Assembly (NCBI GenBank): GCA_947589575.1
Contig: CANQBM010000004.1
Location: forward strand, 1-64,000
Length of the DNA: 64,000 nucleotides
DNA from: an uncultured Clostridia bacterium
GTDB lineage: Bacteria > Bacillota > Clostridia > Oscillospirales > Acutalibacteraceae
Direction of reading: 5' to 3'
Both the position numbers and the translations under genes were made by a program. Every line of letters begins with the position of its first letter. The stretch's first letter is position 1. The notes below the pieces were generated by a model. The model saw only the letters and a program-made list of their open reading frames with translations, ran no database searches and was not told the DNA's origin. Below are positions 34,885 to 43,236 of this stretch, piece by piece.

Positions 34885-35874
34885 ATGGAAACGAAACTAA
34901 AATTAACTGACGAATGGGATAAGACCTTTCCTGAAAACGACAAGGTAAATCATCGAAAAGTAACATTTCATAACCGATACGGAATAACTTTGGCGGCAGA
35001 TTTATATGAGCCTAAGAATGCAACAGGAAAGCTTCCCGCGATTGCCGTGTGCGGTCCTTTCGGCGCGGTAAAAGAACAGGCATCGGGATTATATGCCCAA
35101 ACAATGGCACAACGGGGCTTTTTAACCCTTGCATTTGATCCATCGTTTACGGGAGAAAGCGGAGGAGAGCCAAGATATATGGCGTCACCCGATATTAATA
35201 CTGAGGATTTTCAGGCGGCAGTTGACTTTTTGTCTGTCCTTGATAATGTCGATTCTGAAAAAATCGGTATTATCGGTATCTGCGGCTGGGGCGGTATGGC
35301 GCTGAACACGGCTGCGATAGACACACGAATTAAAGCGACCGTTGCATCTACTATGTATGATATGAGCCGTGTAAACGCGAACGGCTATTTTGATTCCGAA
35401 AACGACAGCGAATCCCGTTATGAAAAACGCAAAGCTTTAAACGAGCAAAGAACAAAAGAATACAAATCAGGCGAGTATGTGCGCGGCGGCGGTGTTGTTG
35501 ACCCGCTCCCTGAGGACGCGCCGTTTTTTGTAAAGGATTACTATGATTACTACAAAACAAAGCGGGGCTATCACGAGCGCTCATTAAATTCAAATGACGG
35601 CTGGAATATCACGGGTTGTATGTCATTTATGAATATGCCGATTTTACGCTACAGTAACGAAATAAAAAGCGCAGTACTTATAATTCACGGTGAAAAAGCA
35701 CACTCCTGCTATTTCAGCAAAGACGCCTACAGTAATATGGTAAAGGATAATCCTTTTTCGGATAACAAAGAGCTTATGATTATTCCTAATGCCGTACATA
35801 CGGATTTGTATGATAAAACCGAAATTATTCCGTTTGATAAAATCACTGATTTCTTTAAAACATATTTAAAATAA
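34885..35874 (+). CDS. Alpha/beta hydrolase with Cys at the nucleophile elbow
   Basis: A 329-residue cytoplasmic alpha/beta hydrolase of the COG1073/YcjY type. The nucleophile elbow reads GICGWGG (about 131-137), so Cys takes the Ser position of G-x-S-x-G, as in dienelactone hydrolase. The terminal His is in NAVHTDLYD (about 308-316), and the oxyanion loop follows AVCGPFG. It may hydrolyse esters or lactones of sugars or acids. It starts 13 bases after the lipoprotein, in the symporter operon. Confidence 0.8.
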   Translation: METKLKLTDEWDKTFPENDKVNHRKVTFHNRYGITLAADLYEPKNATGKLPAIAVCGPFGAVKEQASGLYAQTMAQRGFLTLAFDPSFTGESGGEPRYMASPDINTEDFQAAVDFLSVLDNVDSEKIGIIGICGWGGMALNTAAIDTRIKATVASTMYDMSRVNANGYFDSENDSESRYEKRKALNEQRTKEYKSGEYVRGGGVVDPLPEDAPFFVKDYYDYYKTKRGYHERSLNSNDGWNITGCMSFMNMPILRYSNEIKSAVLIIHGEKAHSCYFSKDAYSNMVKDNPFSDNKELMIIPNAVHTDLYDKTEIIPFDKITDFFKTYLK

Positions 35875-35986
35875 AGCAGAACATTTTGATTTTTACCATG
35901 TCGCAACTGTGGTCAATGTTTTTATTTATTCTATAATTTTCCAGTTGTATTTGAAACCAGCATAAATTCGAGGAGTGAATTTAACT

Positions 35987-36598
35987 ATGACAGAAAGAGA
36001 AAGAATGAACGCCGGATTGATTTACGACCCTACAGTTAACGAAATTATGGCAGAGCAAGCTTCATACCTTGAACTGCTTTACGATTATAATTCAACACGC
36101 CCGAGCGAATCTGAAAAACGCTTTGAACTGCTCAAAAAAATGCTTGGTACAATCGGAGAAGGCTGTTATATTGAGCCTCCGTTTTATGCAAACTGGGCCG
36201 GAAAGCATGTGTTTATGGGAAACTATGTTTACGCAAACTTTAATCTCACGCTTGTTGACGACGGAAATATATTTATAGGCGACAAGGTAATGTTCGGACC
36301 AAACGTGACGGTTGCAACTGCTAATCATCCAATTATTCCCGAACTGAGGCAGCGGGCTCTGCAATACAATAAAGATGTTCGAATCGGTAATAATGTGTGG
36401 ATAGGCGCTGGAACGGTTATCGTTCCCGGAATAACAATCGGTGATAATTCCGTTATAGGCGCAGGCAGTATCGTTACAAAGGACGTACCCGCAAATGTTG
36501 TTGCGGTAGGAAATCCCTGCAGAATTCTCAGGGAAATAAATGAGCGTGACAGAGAATTTTTTTATAAGAACGAGAAAATTGACTGGGAAAATTTATAA
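35987..36598 (+). CDS. Sugar O-acetyltransferase (maltose/galactoside type)
   Basis: A 203-residue left-handed beta-helix acetyltransferase (MAA/LacA group). An N-terminal mac domain (RERMNAGLIYDPT) precedes hexapeptide repeats (YVYANFNLTLVDDG, IGDKVMFGPNV, IGNNVWIGAGTVIVPGITIG). The catalytic His is in TANHPI. ATG 35987 gives the standard MTERERM start; the upstream GTG (35975) abuts the GAGGAG and is unlikely. It would acetylate non-metabolised sugars in the cytoplasm. Confidence 0.9.
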   Translation: MTERERMNAGLIYDPTVNEIMAEQASYLELLYDYNSTRPSESEKRFELLKKMLGTIGEGCYIEPPFYANWAGKHVFMGNYVYANFNLTLVDDGNIFIGDKVMFGPNVTVATANHPIIPELRQRALQYNKDVRIGNNVWIGAGTVIVPGITIGDNSVIGAGSIVTKDVPANVVAVGNPCRILREINERDREFFYKNEKIDWENL

Positions 36599-36648
36599 AT
36601 TTAAAGCATAAACAATAAATATCTTTTACGTCATAGAATAAAAAATAC

Positions 36649-36695
36649 AGCCGATGGTTTGTGAAATATCTCTCGAACCATCGGCTTGTTTTATT
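36649..36695. terminator. Bidirectional terminator
   Basis: AGCCGATGGTT (36649-36659) pairs with AACCATCGGCT (36676-36686), with T's to the right and an A6 run to the left. It separates the converging acetyltransferase and GH95-like genes. Confidence 0.85.
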
Positions 36696-36807
36696 TTAAT
36701 TTTTCTTAGATTTTTAATCCGTATTTATTTGAATATCAGTTAATGAAATATCAATATTTTTTAAAAGCGTTGTCATTAATTCGGCAGAATAAAACGGTAC
36801 TGAAAAA

Positions 36808-39495
36808 TTAAGATTCAGTTAATTTAAAAGTGATTGTTTTAACTTCTCTGGCTTTAAAGGCAACCTCCTGAGATTCACTTGAAAGTCCGCAGGACACATT
36901 GATTTTCTGGTCTGTATCGGATTTAATTTCAACAACCGCGGTACCTGCCGCAATATCCCATTCAAGCTTTTCAACGGTTGCGCGTGTGCGTGCCTTTATT
37001 CCCGTTACGGTTCCCTTATCAAAACCGCTGTTTAAAAGCGCCGGCAAAATCTCAATTTCACCTGTGTTTGAATAAACAAGGCTTTCATTGATTATTCCCA
37101 GATAACCGATTGCGAAATCGGTACAATAACAGCTTCCTCTGTCATAATCGTGGTTTGTCATAAGTGAATCATAACGTATCTTGTGATTCATCAGCTTTGT
37201 CAAAGCGTCTGTCAAACTGTTTCTGTCCTTAAGTCTTGCCGCGATAAGAGAACGGTGCACAAGCGCGTGGCTCGCCTCATTTTCACTCTCACGGTTGTCG
37301 ATTGCCTGAACACAAGCCTTTGTAAGCTCCTCATTATCCTGCGTTTCAAACAACGGCCATACGCAGTAGAGATGGCTGAGATGTCTGTGCTCGTTATTTT
37401 CCTCAAAGGCTGTTGTTGCCCATTCTTTTAATGCGCCTGTTTCGTCATAAAGATAAGGAGGTAAATTATCAAGCAAAGCCTGCCATTTTGATGTATCCGC
37501 ATTTGGAGTTACACTTGCCGTAACATCAATGAGCATATTCAGATTATCCCTGCACGCGGCAATATCAATAGCGCAGTTTGCATCGGACGGGCTTGGATAG
37601 TTAGAAGGATTATTCTCCGGAGAGTAGCTTGGAAGAATACAGTAGCTTTCCCCGTCCTTAAGCTCTGTCTTTCCCTGCTCATAATGAATACCGCCGTCCT
37701 TGTCGGTGTAATATTCAGGCGTCATAAGCTGTTGCCAGTAATTTGCGGATTTAGTAAGCAGAGGAAGAAGAATATCCTCCTGAAGTCTTAAATAACCCCT
37801 GTCCGTAATTTTTTTAAGTTGAGCGTCTGTCAAATCCTTTTCCGTAGGAGAAAGAACAGATTTAAGCTTATTCAAATCAAATTCATCACTGAGAGGAATA
37901 TTGATATTCCCGTAGCATTGCAGGGTTTCATATAACGGCTGGAGCATCCACGAAGTTCCCGCGTTCCAGTATCTGAAAGGATAAGGATAACAGGTTTCTG
38001 TTATTACAGCCTTATCGCCGTCGGAATTTACAGGCGCTTGTATCGCGTCCTTAAAGCCGTGCGTTGCGTATGCGTTTTCCTCCCAGTCAGGAAGCTGACG
38101 GAGTATAAAATAAGCATAACCGACAGGTGTTAAAGACATATTGCCTGTATTCATAGACGAGGTTTGCAGATTAACATTTGCGTCCATTGTGTATTTGCTT
38201 CCCCAGCCGGTATTCCACTCACCTGTCCACATACCGTAAAGACGGCTTGTGGAATATCCGCTGCAACAGAGATAAGCATATCTGCCCGCATAATAGGTTC
38301 TCTGTGCGAGGGCGGAATTAATTTCGTCCTTACCCTTCTGTGATTTCAGCATACTTTCATTTGAAGAGGTATCCGCGTCACCAAGCGTTAATGTAACCGC
38401 GTCAAACTGAGGCTGGTAAATCGCCAAATGATTTTCAAGCGCCTTGTCATAATCAAAATCTCCGCTTGCAGAATACTTATCCGCAACCGCCTTTGTCTGT
38501 TTGAAAAGCGCTTCAGTCAGCGCATAGCTTTCCTGCTTTTCAAACTCATCATATGCGCCCATGTCATAAGTACGGTCGGAAATCGTAATTAAATAAACCG
38601 CATCGGCGTCAGTAATTTTAATACCGTTGTTATCGCCGCAAAATTGTGTTTCTTTTGTATTTTTATCAAGTATAACCCTTTCCTTAGAGCCGCCTTGTAT
38701 AACAACATATGTGAGCGTTGCGTAACCTCCGTTTTTAAGCTCACTGTTCTCATAATTCGGATAATGAGCGACAAAAGCTATTGAGTCTGCATTATCGTCC
38801 GTAATCTTTTTATATTTAAGATTTTTCTCGTCGCTGTCGCCGAAATTAGCAAGGGTAGAAATATCATCAAAGGAAAGTGTCATATTAATCTTTTCGCCCT
38901 TGTCAGACGAATTAAGCTGTGTAATTACGGCGCCGTCAGCCATTGATGTAAAGGATTTTCTCTGCCAAGCTCCGCCTTTGCTTTCATAATATACGCCAAC
39001 CTGTGACGTTTCGTAATCAGTGTAGCGGGCATAATTTGACTCGCCCTTTCCATCAATATCAAGCCTTAACTGACCGCCGGGATGATAACGGTAAACGTCG
39101 TCATAGCTTGCGTTATCAACAATATCCTCACCCTTGACTATCGACTGCTTAACAGTTTCGAGCTCGTCAAAGGTTTCAGGGCAGTAGCGCACATTCTCAT
39201 TCGGCATAATAAAGTGCATATTCTGGAAAATGAAAGTATCAGAATACGGCGAACCGCTTTCGACAAAGCCCTGCAGTCCGTTGCCCGATACCATACCGTG
39301 TCTCCATTTATCTGTATTGTTTTTCTTTGACACTGAAAGTTCCTTATAATCACTGCTGTACGAAATTTTACTTAAATCAGTAAAAAGGCTTTCAATCTTC
39401 GCATTCGTATTCTTTCCGCCCGAACAGGCAGAGAGAGAAAAAACAAACGCTGAGCATAAGCCTAAACAAAGTGCTTTTTTGATTAATTTATTCAT
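36808..39495 (-). CDS. GH95-like surface lipoprotein (alpha-L-fucosidase family)
   Basis: An 895-residue exported lipoprotein (lipobox SLSAC, Cys at about 24; ATG 39495 with GAGGTGAT upstream). The body has the GH95 plan: an N-terminal beta-sandwich opening WRHGMVSGNGLQG, an (alpha/alpha)6 barrel with the HRHLSHLYCVWPLF segment (about 706-719) and the TGEIEILPAL strand of the C-terminal domain. The N-terminal motif differs from classic GH95 (which reads P-L-G-N-G-R-L-G), so specificity may be for L-galactoside or another residue rather than L-fucose. It would trim side chains at the cell surface. Confidence 0.75.
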   Translation of the reverse strand: MNKLIKKALCLGLCSAFVFSLSACSGGKNTNAKIESLFTDLSKISYSSDYKELSVSKKNNTDKWRHGMVSGNGLQGFVESGSPYSDTFIFQNMHFIMPNENVRYCPETFDELETVKQSIVKGEDIVDNASYDDVYRYHPGGQLRLDIDGKGESNYARYTDYETSQVGVYYESKGGAWQRKSFTSMADGAVITQLNSSDKGEKINMTLSFDDISTLANFGDSDEKNLKYKKITDDNADSIAFVAHYPNYENSELKNGGYATLTYVVIQGGSKERVILDKNTKETQFCGDNNGIKITDADAVYLITISDRTYDMGAYDEFEKQESYALTEALFKQTKAVADKYSASGDFDYDKALENHLAIYQPQFDAVTLTLGDADTSSNESMLKSQKGKDEINSALAQRTYYAGRYAYLCCSGYSTSRLYGMWTGEWNTGWGSKYTMDANVNLQTSSMNTGNMSLTPVGYAYFILRQLPDWEENAYATHGFKDAIQAPVNSDGDKAVITETCYPYPFRYWNAGTSWMLQPLYETLQCYGNINIPLSDEFDLNKLKSVLSPTEKDLTDAQLKKITDRGYLRLQEDILLPLLTKSANYWQQLMTPEYYTDKDGGIHYEQGKTELKDGESYCILPSYSPENNPSNYPSPSDANCAIDIAACRDNLNMLIDVTASVTPNADTSKWQALLDNLPPYLYDETGALKEWATTAFEENNEHRHLSHLYCVWPLFETQDNEELTKACVQAIDNRESENEASHALVHRSLIAARLKDRNSLTDALTKLMNHKIRYDSLMTNHDYDRGSCYCTDFAIGYLGIINESLVYSNTGEIEILPALLNSGFDKGTVTGIKARTRATVEKLEWDIAAGTAVVEIKSDTDQKINVSCGLSSESQEVAFKAREVKTITFKLTES

Positions 39496-39534
39496 ACTAT
39501 CACCTCATAAAAATTATAGCATAACAGCCTATAA

Positions 39535-39571
39535 AAAACACGACATTATAATCATAATAATGTCGTGTTTT
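39535..39571 (-). terminator. Terminator between the minus-strand GNAT and GH95-like genes
   Basis: AAAACACGACATTAT (from 39535) pairs with ATAATGTCGTGTTTT (to 39571). On the minus strand it ends in T6 and stops GNAT transcription before GH95. Confidence 0.8.
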
Positions 39572-39628
39572 CAGCTTTTCATTTTAAGAGCTTATCATAA
39601 ATACACAACTAAAACAACACGAAACTGA

Positions 39629-40085
39629 CTAATCTTTTTTATAGTATACCAATGTCATTTTATCGTTTATTATTTCTGTTTTACCTGTTAGATAATACCC
39701 GACTTTTTCATACAAATGGCAGTTGCCCTTCTCCTGCAATATAGTCTCCAATTCCCAGTTGGCTTTCTGCTTCAAGAATAGCTTTTTGCGCTAAACCTTT
39801 ATTTCTATATTGTGGCATTACAAATACAGGAGATATTCTTTTTGCCTTATCATTTTCTTTAGTATCAACAATTCTGATTGCTCCGGTTATCGTATTATCA
39901 ACTTTAATAAAGTAAAAATATGTAAACGGCTGTTTTAAACGCGTTATTACTTTTTCAACAGGCTCGCAGGCGGGATTTGTTTGCGTATCCTGATATTTAT
40001 TATATAAATCAGTAAAAGCCTCAACCTGCATTTTCCAAAGACGGTTGGCGTCATTAATATCAATTCTGCTCAATTTTAATTCCAT
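39629..40085 (-). pseudogene. GNAT-family acetyltransferase, frameshifted
   Basis: From ATG 40085 a GNAT domain runs through the core VMPQYRNKGLAQKAI (about 93-107) and then leaves frame after ILEAE. The +1 frame continues with NWELETILQEKGNCHLYEKVGY and TEIINDKMTLVYYKKD to a TAG at 39629-39631, exactly the expected family C-terminus. Removing one base near 39758 (A run in GAAAGCC, minus strand) gives a normal 151-residue protein. The break is recent, or a sequence error. The substrate is unknown. Confidence 0.75.
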
Positions 40086-40370
40086 AATACTTAATCCTGT
40101 ATATCACCGTATGATGATTAGTTAAATTTTTGTTATAGCGTTAAACAACACAATTCACACATTACATTATAATTCTATAACATACAGCAATCTTTTTCAA
40201 GCATTTTGAAATAAATCAGGTTTACGCACAAAGTCTTTTTTCGCCAATATTTATATTACAAAATTTTAATCGTAATGGTAAAAATTTTTTATTGACTTTG
40301 CGACTGCTATACAATATTATATTAGTGCATTTCGCAATAATTTTTTATATTTTGAGTACAAATAAAAAAA

Positions 40371-40410
40371 TTGTTTATTTTTTGACAATTAATTGTTTAT
40401 TTTTTGACAA
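40371..40410 (+). promoter_or_regulatory. Tandem Rex-like operators at the hydrogenase promoter
   Basis: The 18-mer TTGTTTATTTTTTGACAA occurs at 40371-40388 and identically at 40393-40410, offset by 22 bp (two DNA turns). It agrees with the Rex consensus TTGTTAANNNNTTAACAA at 12 of 14 fixed positions. The second copy contains a TTGACA -35 (40404-40409) before AT-rich -10 candidates, so bound Rex would block polymerase. ATG of hydC is 76 bases on. Rex releases DNA when NADH rises. Upstream 40086-40370 is AT-rich with nothing else seen. Confidence 0.65.
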
Positions 40411-40485
40411 TTATATGTTAATATATATCTACTCATATAGAAATACAGTTTAATAAATGAAATAATTTTGGGAGGAATAAATTTA

Positions 40486-40983
40486 ATGCAAAAGAAAAAA
40501 AGCACACTTCCTTTTAAAGGCACAGACGAGCAGAAAAAAAAGCTTGACGCCGTTATTGACGCAAACAAGCACGATAAAAGCCGTTTGATGGCTGTTATGC
40601 AGGAGGCGCAGGAAATCTACGGTTATCTTCCGATAGAGGTGCAGGAAATGATTGCTGAGGGTATGGACGTTCCGCTTGAAAAGGTATACGGTGTCGCAAC
40701 CTTTTACGCTCAGTTTTCATTAGCTCCTAAGGGAAAGTATAATATATCGGTATGTATGGGTACTGCCTGCTATGTAAAGGGTTCCCAAACTCTTCTTGAC
40801 GCTCTTACCGAAAAATTAGGTATAGGTATTGATGAATGTACTCCTGACGGAAAATTTTCACTTACAGCCTGCCGCTGCATCGGCGCATGCGGCTTAGGTC
40901 CCGTATTGACCGTTAATGACGAAGTTTACGGTAAGCTTACGGCTGATGATATTGACGGTATTCTCGCAAAATATCAGAATTAA
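40486..40983 (+). CDS. hydC: NADH-dependent [FeFe]-hydrogenase subunit, NuoE/HydC type
   Basis: A 165-residue thioredoxin-like 2Fe-2S protein homologous to NuoE. The cluster ligands are in CMGTAC (about 91-96) and CRCIGAC (about 127-133). ATG 40486 follows GGGAGG; the in-frame TTG at 40468 precedes the SD and is not a start. It passes electrons in the electron-bifurcating or NADH-dependent hydrogenase with HydB and HydA. First gene of the operon. Confidence 0.93.
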   Translation: MQKKKSTLPFKGTDEQKKKLDAVIDANKHDKSRLMAVMQEAQEIYGYLPIEVQEMIAEGMDVPLEKVYGVATFYAQFSLAPKGKYNISVCMGTACYVKGSQTLLDALTEKLGIGIDECTPDGKFSLTACRCIGACGLGPVLTVNDEVYGKLTADDIDGILAKYQN

Positions 40984-41014
40984 CTTACTAATATATATTG
41001 AAAGGAGAAGTGAA

Positions 41015-41395
41015 ATGAAGTCCATTGATGAGCTTAATGCTATTAAGCAGGAATACAGAAGTGCGGTAACAATACGCACAAGCGATTATGAAACAAGAAT
41101 TATTGTCGGAATGGGCAACAGCGGTATTGTTGCCGGCGCGCGCGATATACTCAAGACACTCGTTAAGCTGATTGAAAACGAGGGTCTCAGCGGAAAGGTT
41201 ATTGTTACACAGGAGGCAAGAGTCAGCAAGGTCGGTCACAATCCTGTTGTTAAGATAGTTGAGGACGGCGTAAAAACCGCCGTATATTCAAATGTTACAA
41301 AAGATATGGCAAAACGTATTGTTGAGGAACATATCAAAGGCGGAAAAATCATTGAAGAATATCTTTTGACTGATGATACAGGCAAGGAGGAATAA
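41015..41395 (+). CDS. Thioredoxin-like ferredoxin homologue lacking all cysteines
   Basis: A 126-residue protein; ATG 41015 follows AAAGGAG. It keeps the fold and sequence frame of the 2Fe-2S ferredoxin normally found between hydC and hydB: a basic N-terminal helix, RIIVGMGNSGIVAGAR (about 29-44), VIVTQEARVSKVGHNPV (about 60-76), and a C-terminal VEEHIKGGKIIEEYLL. In homologues two Cys lie in each of the two loops; here they read N-S and E-A-R-V-S-K, and the whole protein has no Cys. It cannot bind a 2Fe-2S cluster, so a structural or regulatory role in the complex is more likely. Confidence 0.85.
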   Translation: MKSIDELNAIKQEYRSAVTIRTSDYETRIIVGMGNSGIVAGARDILKTLVKLIENEGLSGKVIVTQEARVSKVGHNPVVKIVEDGVKTAVYSNVTKDMAKRIVEEHIKGGKIIEEYLLTDDTGKEE

Positions 41396-41398
41396 AGT

Positions 41399-43219
41399 AT
41401 GATACGTTCACATGTAATGATCTGTGGAGGTACAGGCTGTACTTCCTCAGGCAGTTTAAAAATTCAGGAAGAATTTGCAAGACTTATAAAATCATATGGT
41501 TTGCAGGATGAGGTTCAGATTGTTAAAACAGGATGCTTTGGTCTGTGCGCTCTCGGTCCCGTTGTAATTGTTTATCCCGAAGGTACATTTTACAGCCAAG
41601 TAAAGCCGGAGGATGTTGAGGAAATTGTTGAGTCGCACCTTTTAAAAGGACATATTGTTGAAAGACTTGTTTATAACGATACGGGAAATGTTAAGCCTAA
41701 AAATCCAAAGTACGTAACTTTAAAAGAAACAGCGTTCTATCGTTCCCAAGATCGTATTGTGCTCAGAAACTGCGGTGTTATAGACCCTGAAAACATTAAT
41801 GAGTACATAGCAAGGGATGGTTATCAGGCGCTTCATAAGGCTCTTAAAACAATGTCACCTGACGATGTTATCAAATGCGTATCCGACTCAGGTCTCAGAG
41901 GACGCGGAGGCGGAGGATTCCCGACAGGCTTCAAGTGGGCGTTATGCGCACCGAACAAGGCTCCTCAAAAATACGTTGTATGTAATGCCGACGAAGGCGA
42001 CCCCGGAGCATTTATGGACCGTTCAGTTCTTGAAGGCGACCCGCACTGCGTTATTGAGGCAATGGCTATTGCGGGCTATGCTATCGGCGCGACAAAGGGC
42101 TTTGTATATGTACGTGCTGAATATCCTATTGCCGTTCACCGCCTTCAGATTGCTATTGACCAGGCAAGAGAGCAGGGTCTGCTCGGTAAGAACATATTTG
42201 ATTCAGGCTTTGATTTTGATATTGAAATAAGACTTGGCGCAGGCGCATTTGTATGCGGTGAGGAAACCGCTCTTATGACCTCGATTGAGGGTAACAGAGG
42301 CGAACCCCGTCCGCGTCCTCCGTATCCTGCTGTCAAAGGTTTATATAATTCACCGACAGTAGAAAACAATGTTGAAACCTTTGCAAATATTCCTCAGATT
42401 ATTCTCAAGGGCGCAGAATGGTTCTCTTCAATCGGTACAGAAAAATCAAAAGGTACAAAGGTATTCGCGCTCGGAGGTAAGATTAAGCATACGGGTCTTG
42501 TTGAGGTTCCTATGGGAACTACTCTCCGCCAAATCATTGAGGATATAGGCGGCGGTATACCAAACGGCAAAAAGTTTAAAGCTGCGCAGACAGGCGGACC
42601 TTCCGGCGGATGTATCCCCGCTTCGCTTATTGATACCGCGATTGATTATGACAACCTTACGGCAATCGGCTGTATGATGGGCTCCGGCGGTCTTATCGTT
42701 ATGGATGAGGATACCTGTATGGTTGATATAGCCAAGTTCTTCCTTGAATTTACAGTTGATGAATCCTGCGGAAAATGTACTCCGTGCCGTGTAGGAACAA
42801 AAAGGCTCCTTGAAATGCTTGAAAAGATTACATCCGGCAAGGGTACAATGGAGGATATTGACAAACTTGAGGAGCTCTGCTATTACATTAAAGCTAACTC
42901 ACAGTGCGGTCTCGGACAGACAGCTCCTAACCCTGTTCTCGCAACTCTTAAATTTTACCGTGACGAATACATTTCTCACGTTAAAGATAAGAAGTGCCCA
43001 GCAGGAGTATGTAAGGATCTCCTTACATATGTGATTGATAAGGATAAATGTATAGGCTGCGGTATGTGCGCAAGAAACTGCCCAGCAGAAACTATTGTTA
43101 AAACAGATTATACCGCACCGGGACACAAGCTTCCGTCATATGAAATCATTCCTGATAAATGCGTTAAATGCGGCGCTTGTATTTCAAACTGCCGATTGAA
43201 AGCAATCAGCAAGCAATAA
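41399..43219 (+). CDS. hydB: NADH-dependent [FeFe]-hydrogenase subunit, NuoF/HydB type
   Basis: A 606-residue flavoprotein. Domain order: an N-terminal 2Fe-2S thioredoxin-like domain (CGGTGC near 9-14, CFGLC near 49-53), the NuoF FMN/NADH domain (GRGGGGFPTGFKW about 166-178, ADEGDPG about 200-206), SLBB, a 4Fe-4S site (ESCGKCTPCRVG about 458-469) and two C-terminal ferredoxin 4Fe-4S sites (CIGCGMCARNCP, CVKCGACISNC). It takes up NADH electrons and links them to ferredoxin and HydA. It starts 3 bases after the previous stop and 17 bases precede hydA. Confidence 0.95.
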   Translation: MIRSHVMICGGTGCTSSGSLKIQEEFARLIKSYGLQDEVQIVKTGCFGLCALGPVVIVYPEGTFYSQVKPEDVEEIVESHLLKGHIVERLVYNDTGNVKPKNPKYVTLKETAFYRSQDRIVLRNCGVIDPENINEYIARDGYQALHKALKTMSPDDVIKCVSDSGLRGRGGGGFPTGFKWALCAPNKAPQKYVVCNADEGDPGAFMDRSVLEGDPHCVIEAMAIAGYAIGATKGFVYVRAEYPIAVHRLQIAIDQAREQGLLGKNIFDSGFDFDIEIRLGAGAFVCGEETALMTSIEGNRGEPRPRPPYPAVKGLYNSPTVENNVETFANIPQIILKGAEWFSSIGTEKSKGTKVFALGGKIKHTGLVEVPMGTTLRQIIEDIGGGIPNGKKFKAAQTGGPSGGCIPASLIDTAIDYDNLTAIGCMMGSGGLIVMDEDTCMVDIAKFFLEFTVDESCGKCTPCRVGTKRLLEMLEKITSGKGTMEDIDKLEELCYYIKANSQCGLGQTAPNPVLATLKFYRDEYISHVKDKKCPAGVCKDLLTYVIDKDKCIGCGMCARNCPAETIVKTDYTAPGHKLPSYEIIPDKCVKCGACISNCRLKAISKQ

Positions 43220-43236
43220 ATAAGGAGGGCCTAAAA

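Noticed and set aside
22708-39495. A polysaccharide utilisation locus of SusCD type
   Set aside because: No SusC/SusD genes and Gram-positive lipoproteins throughout; this is a Firmicutes-type arrangement with a GPH symporter.
40371-40410. Possible start of a CRISPR array
   Set aside because: Only two short copies with a 4-base gap, AT-only content and no cas genes. A Rex-like operator pair explains them better. No CRISPR array was seen anywhere in the window.
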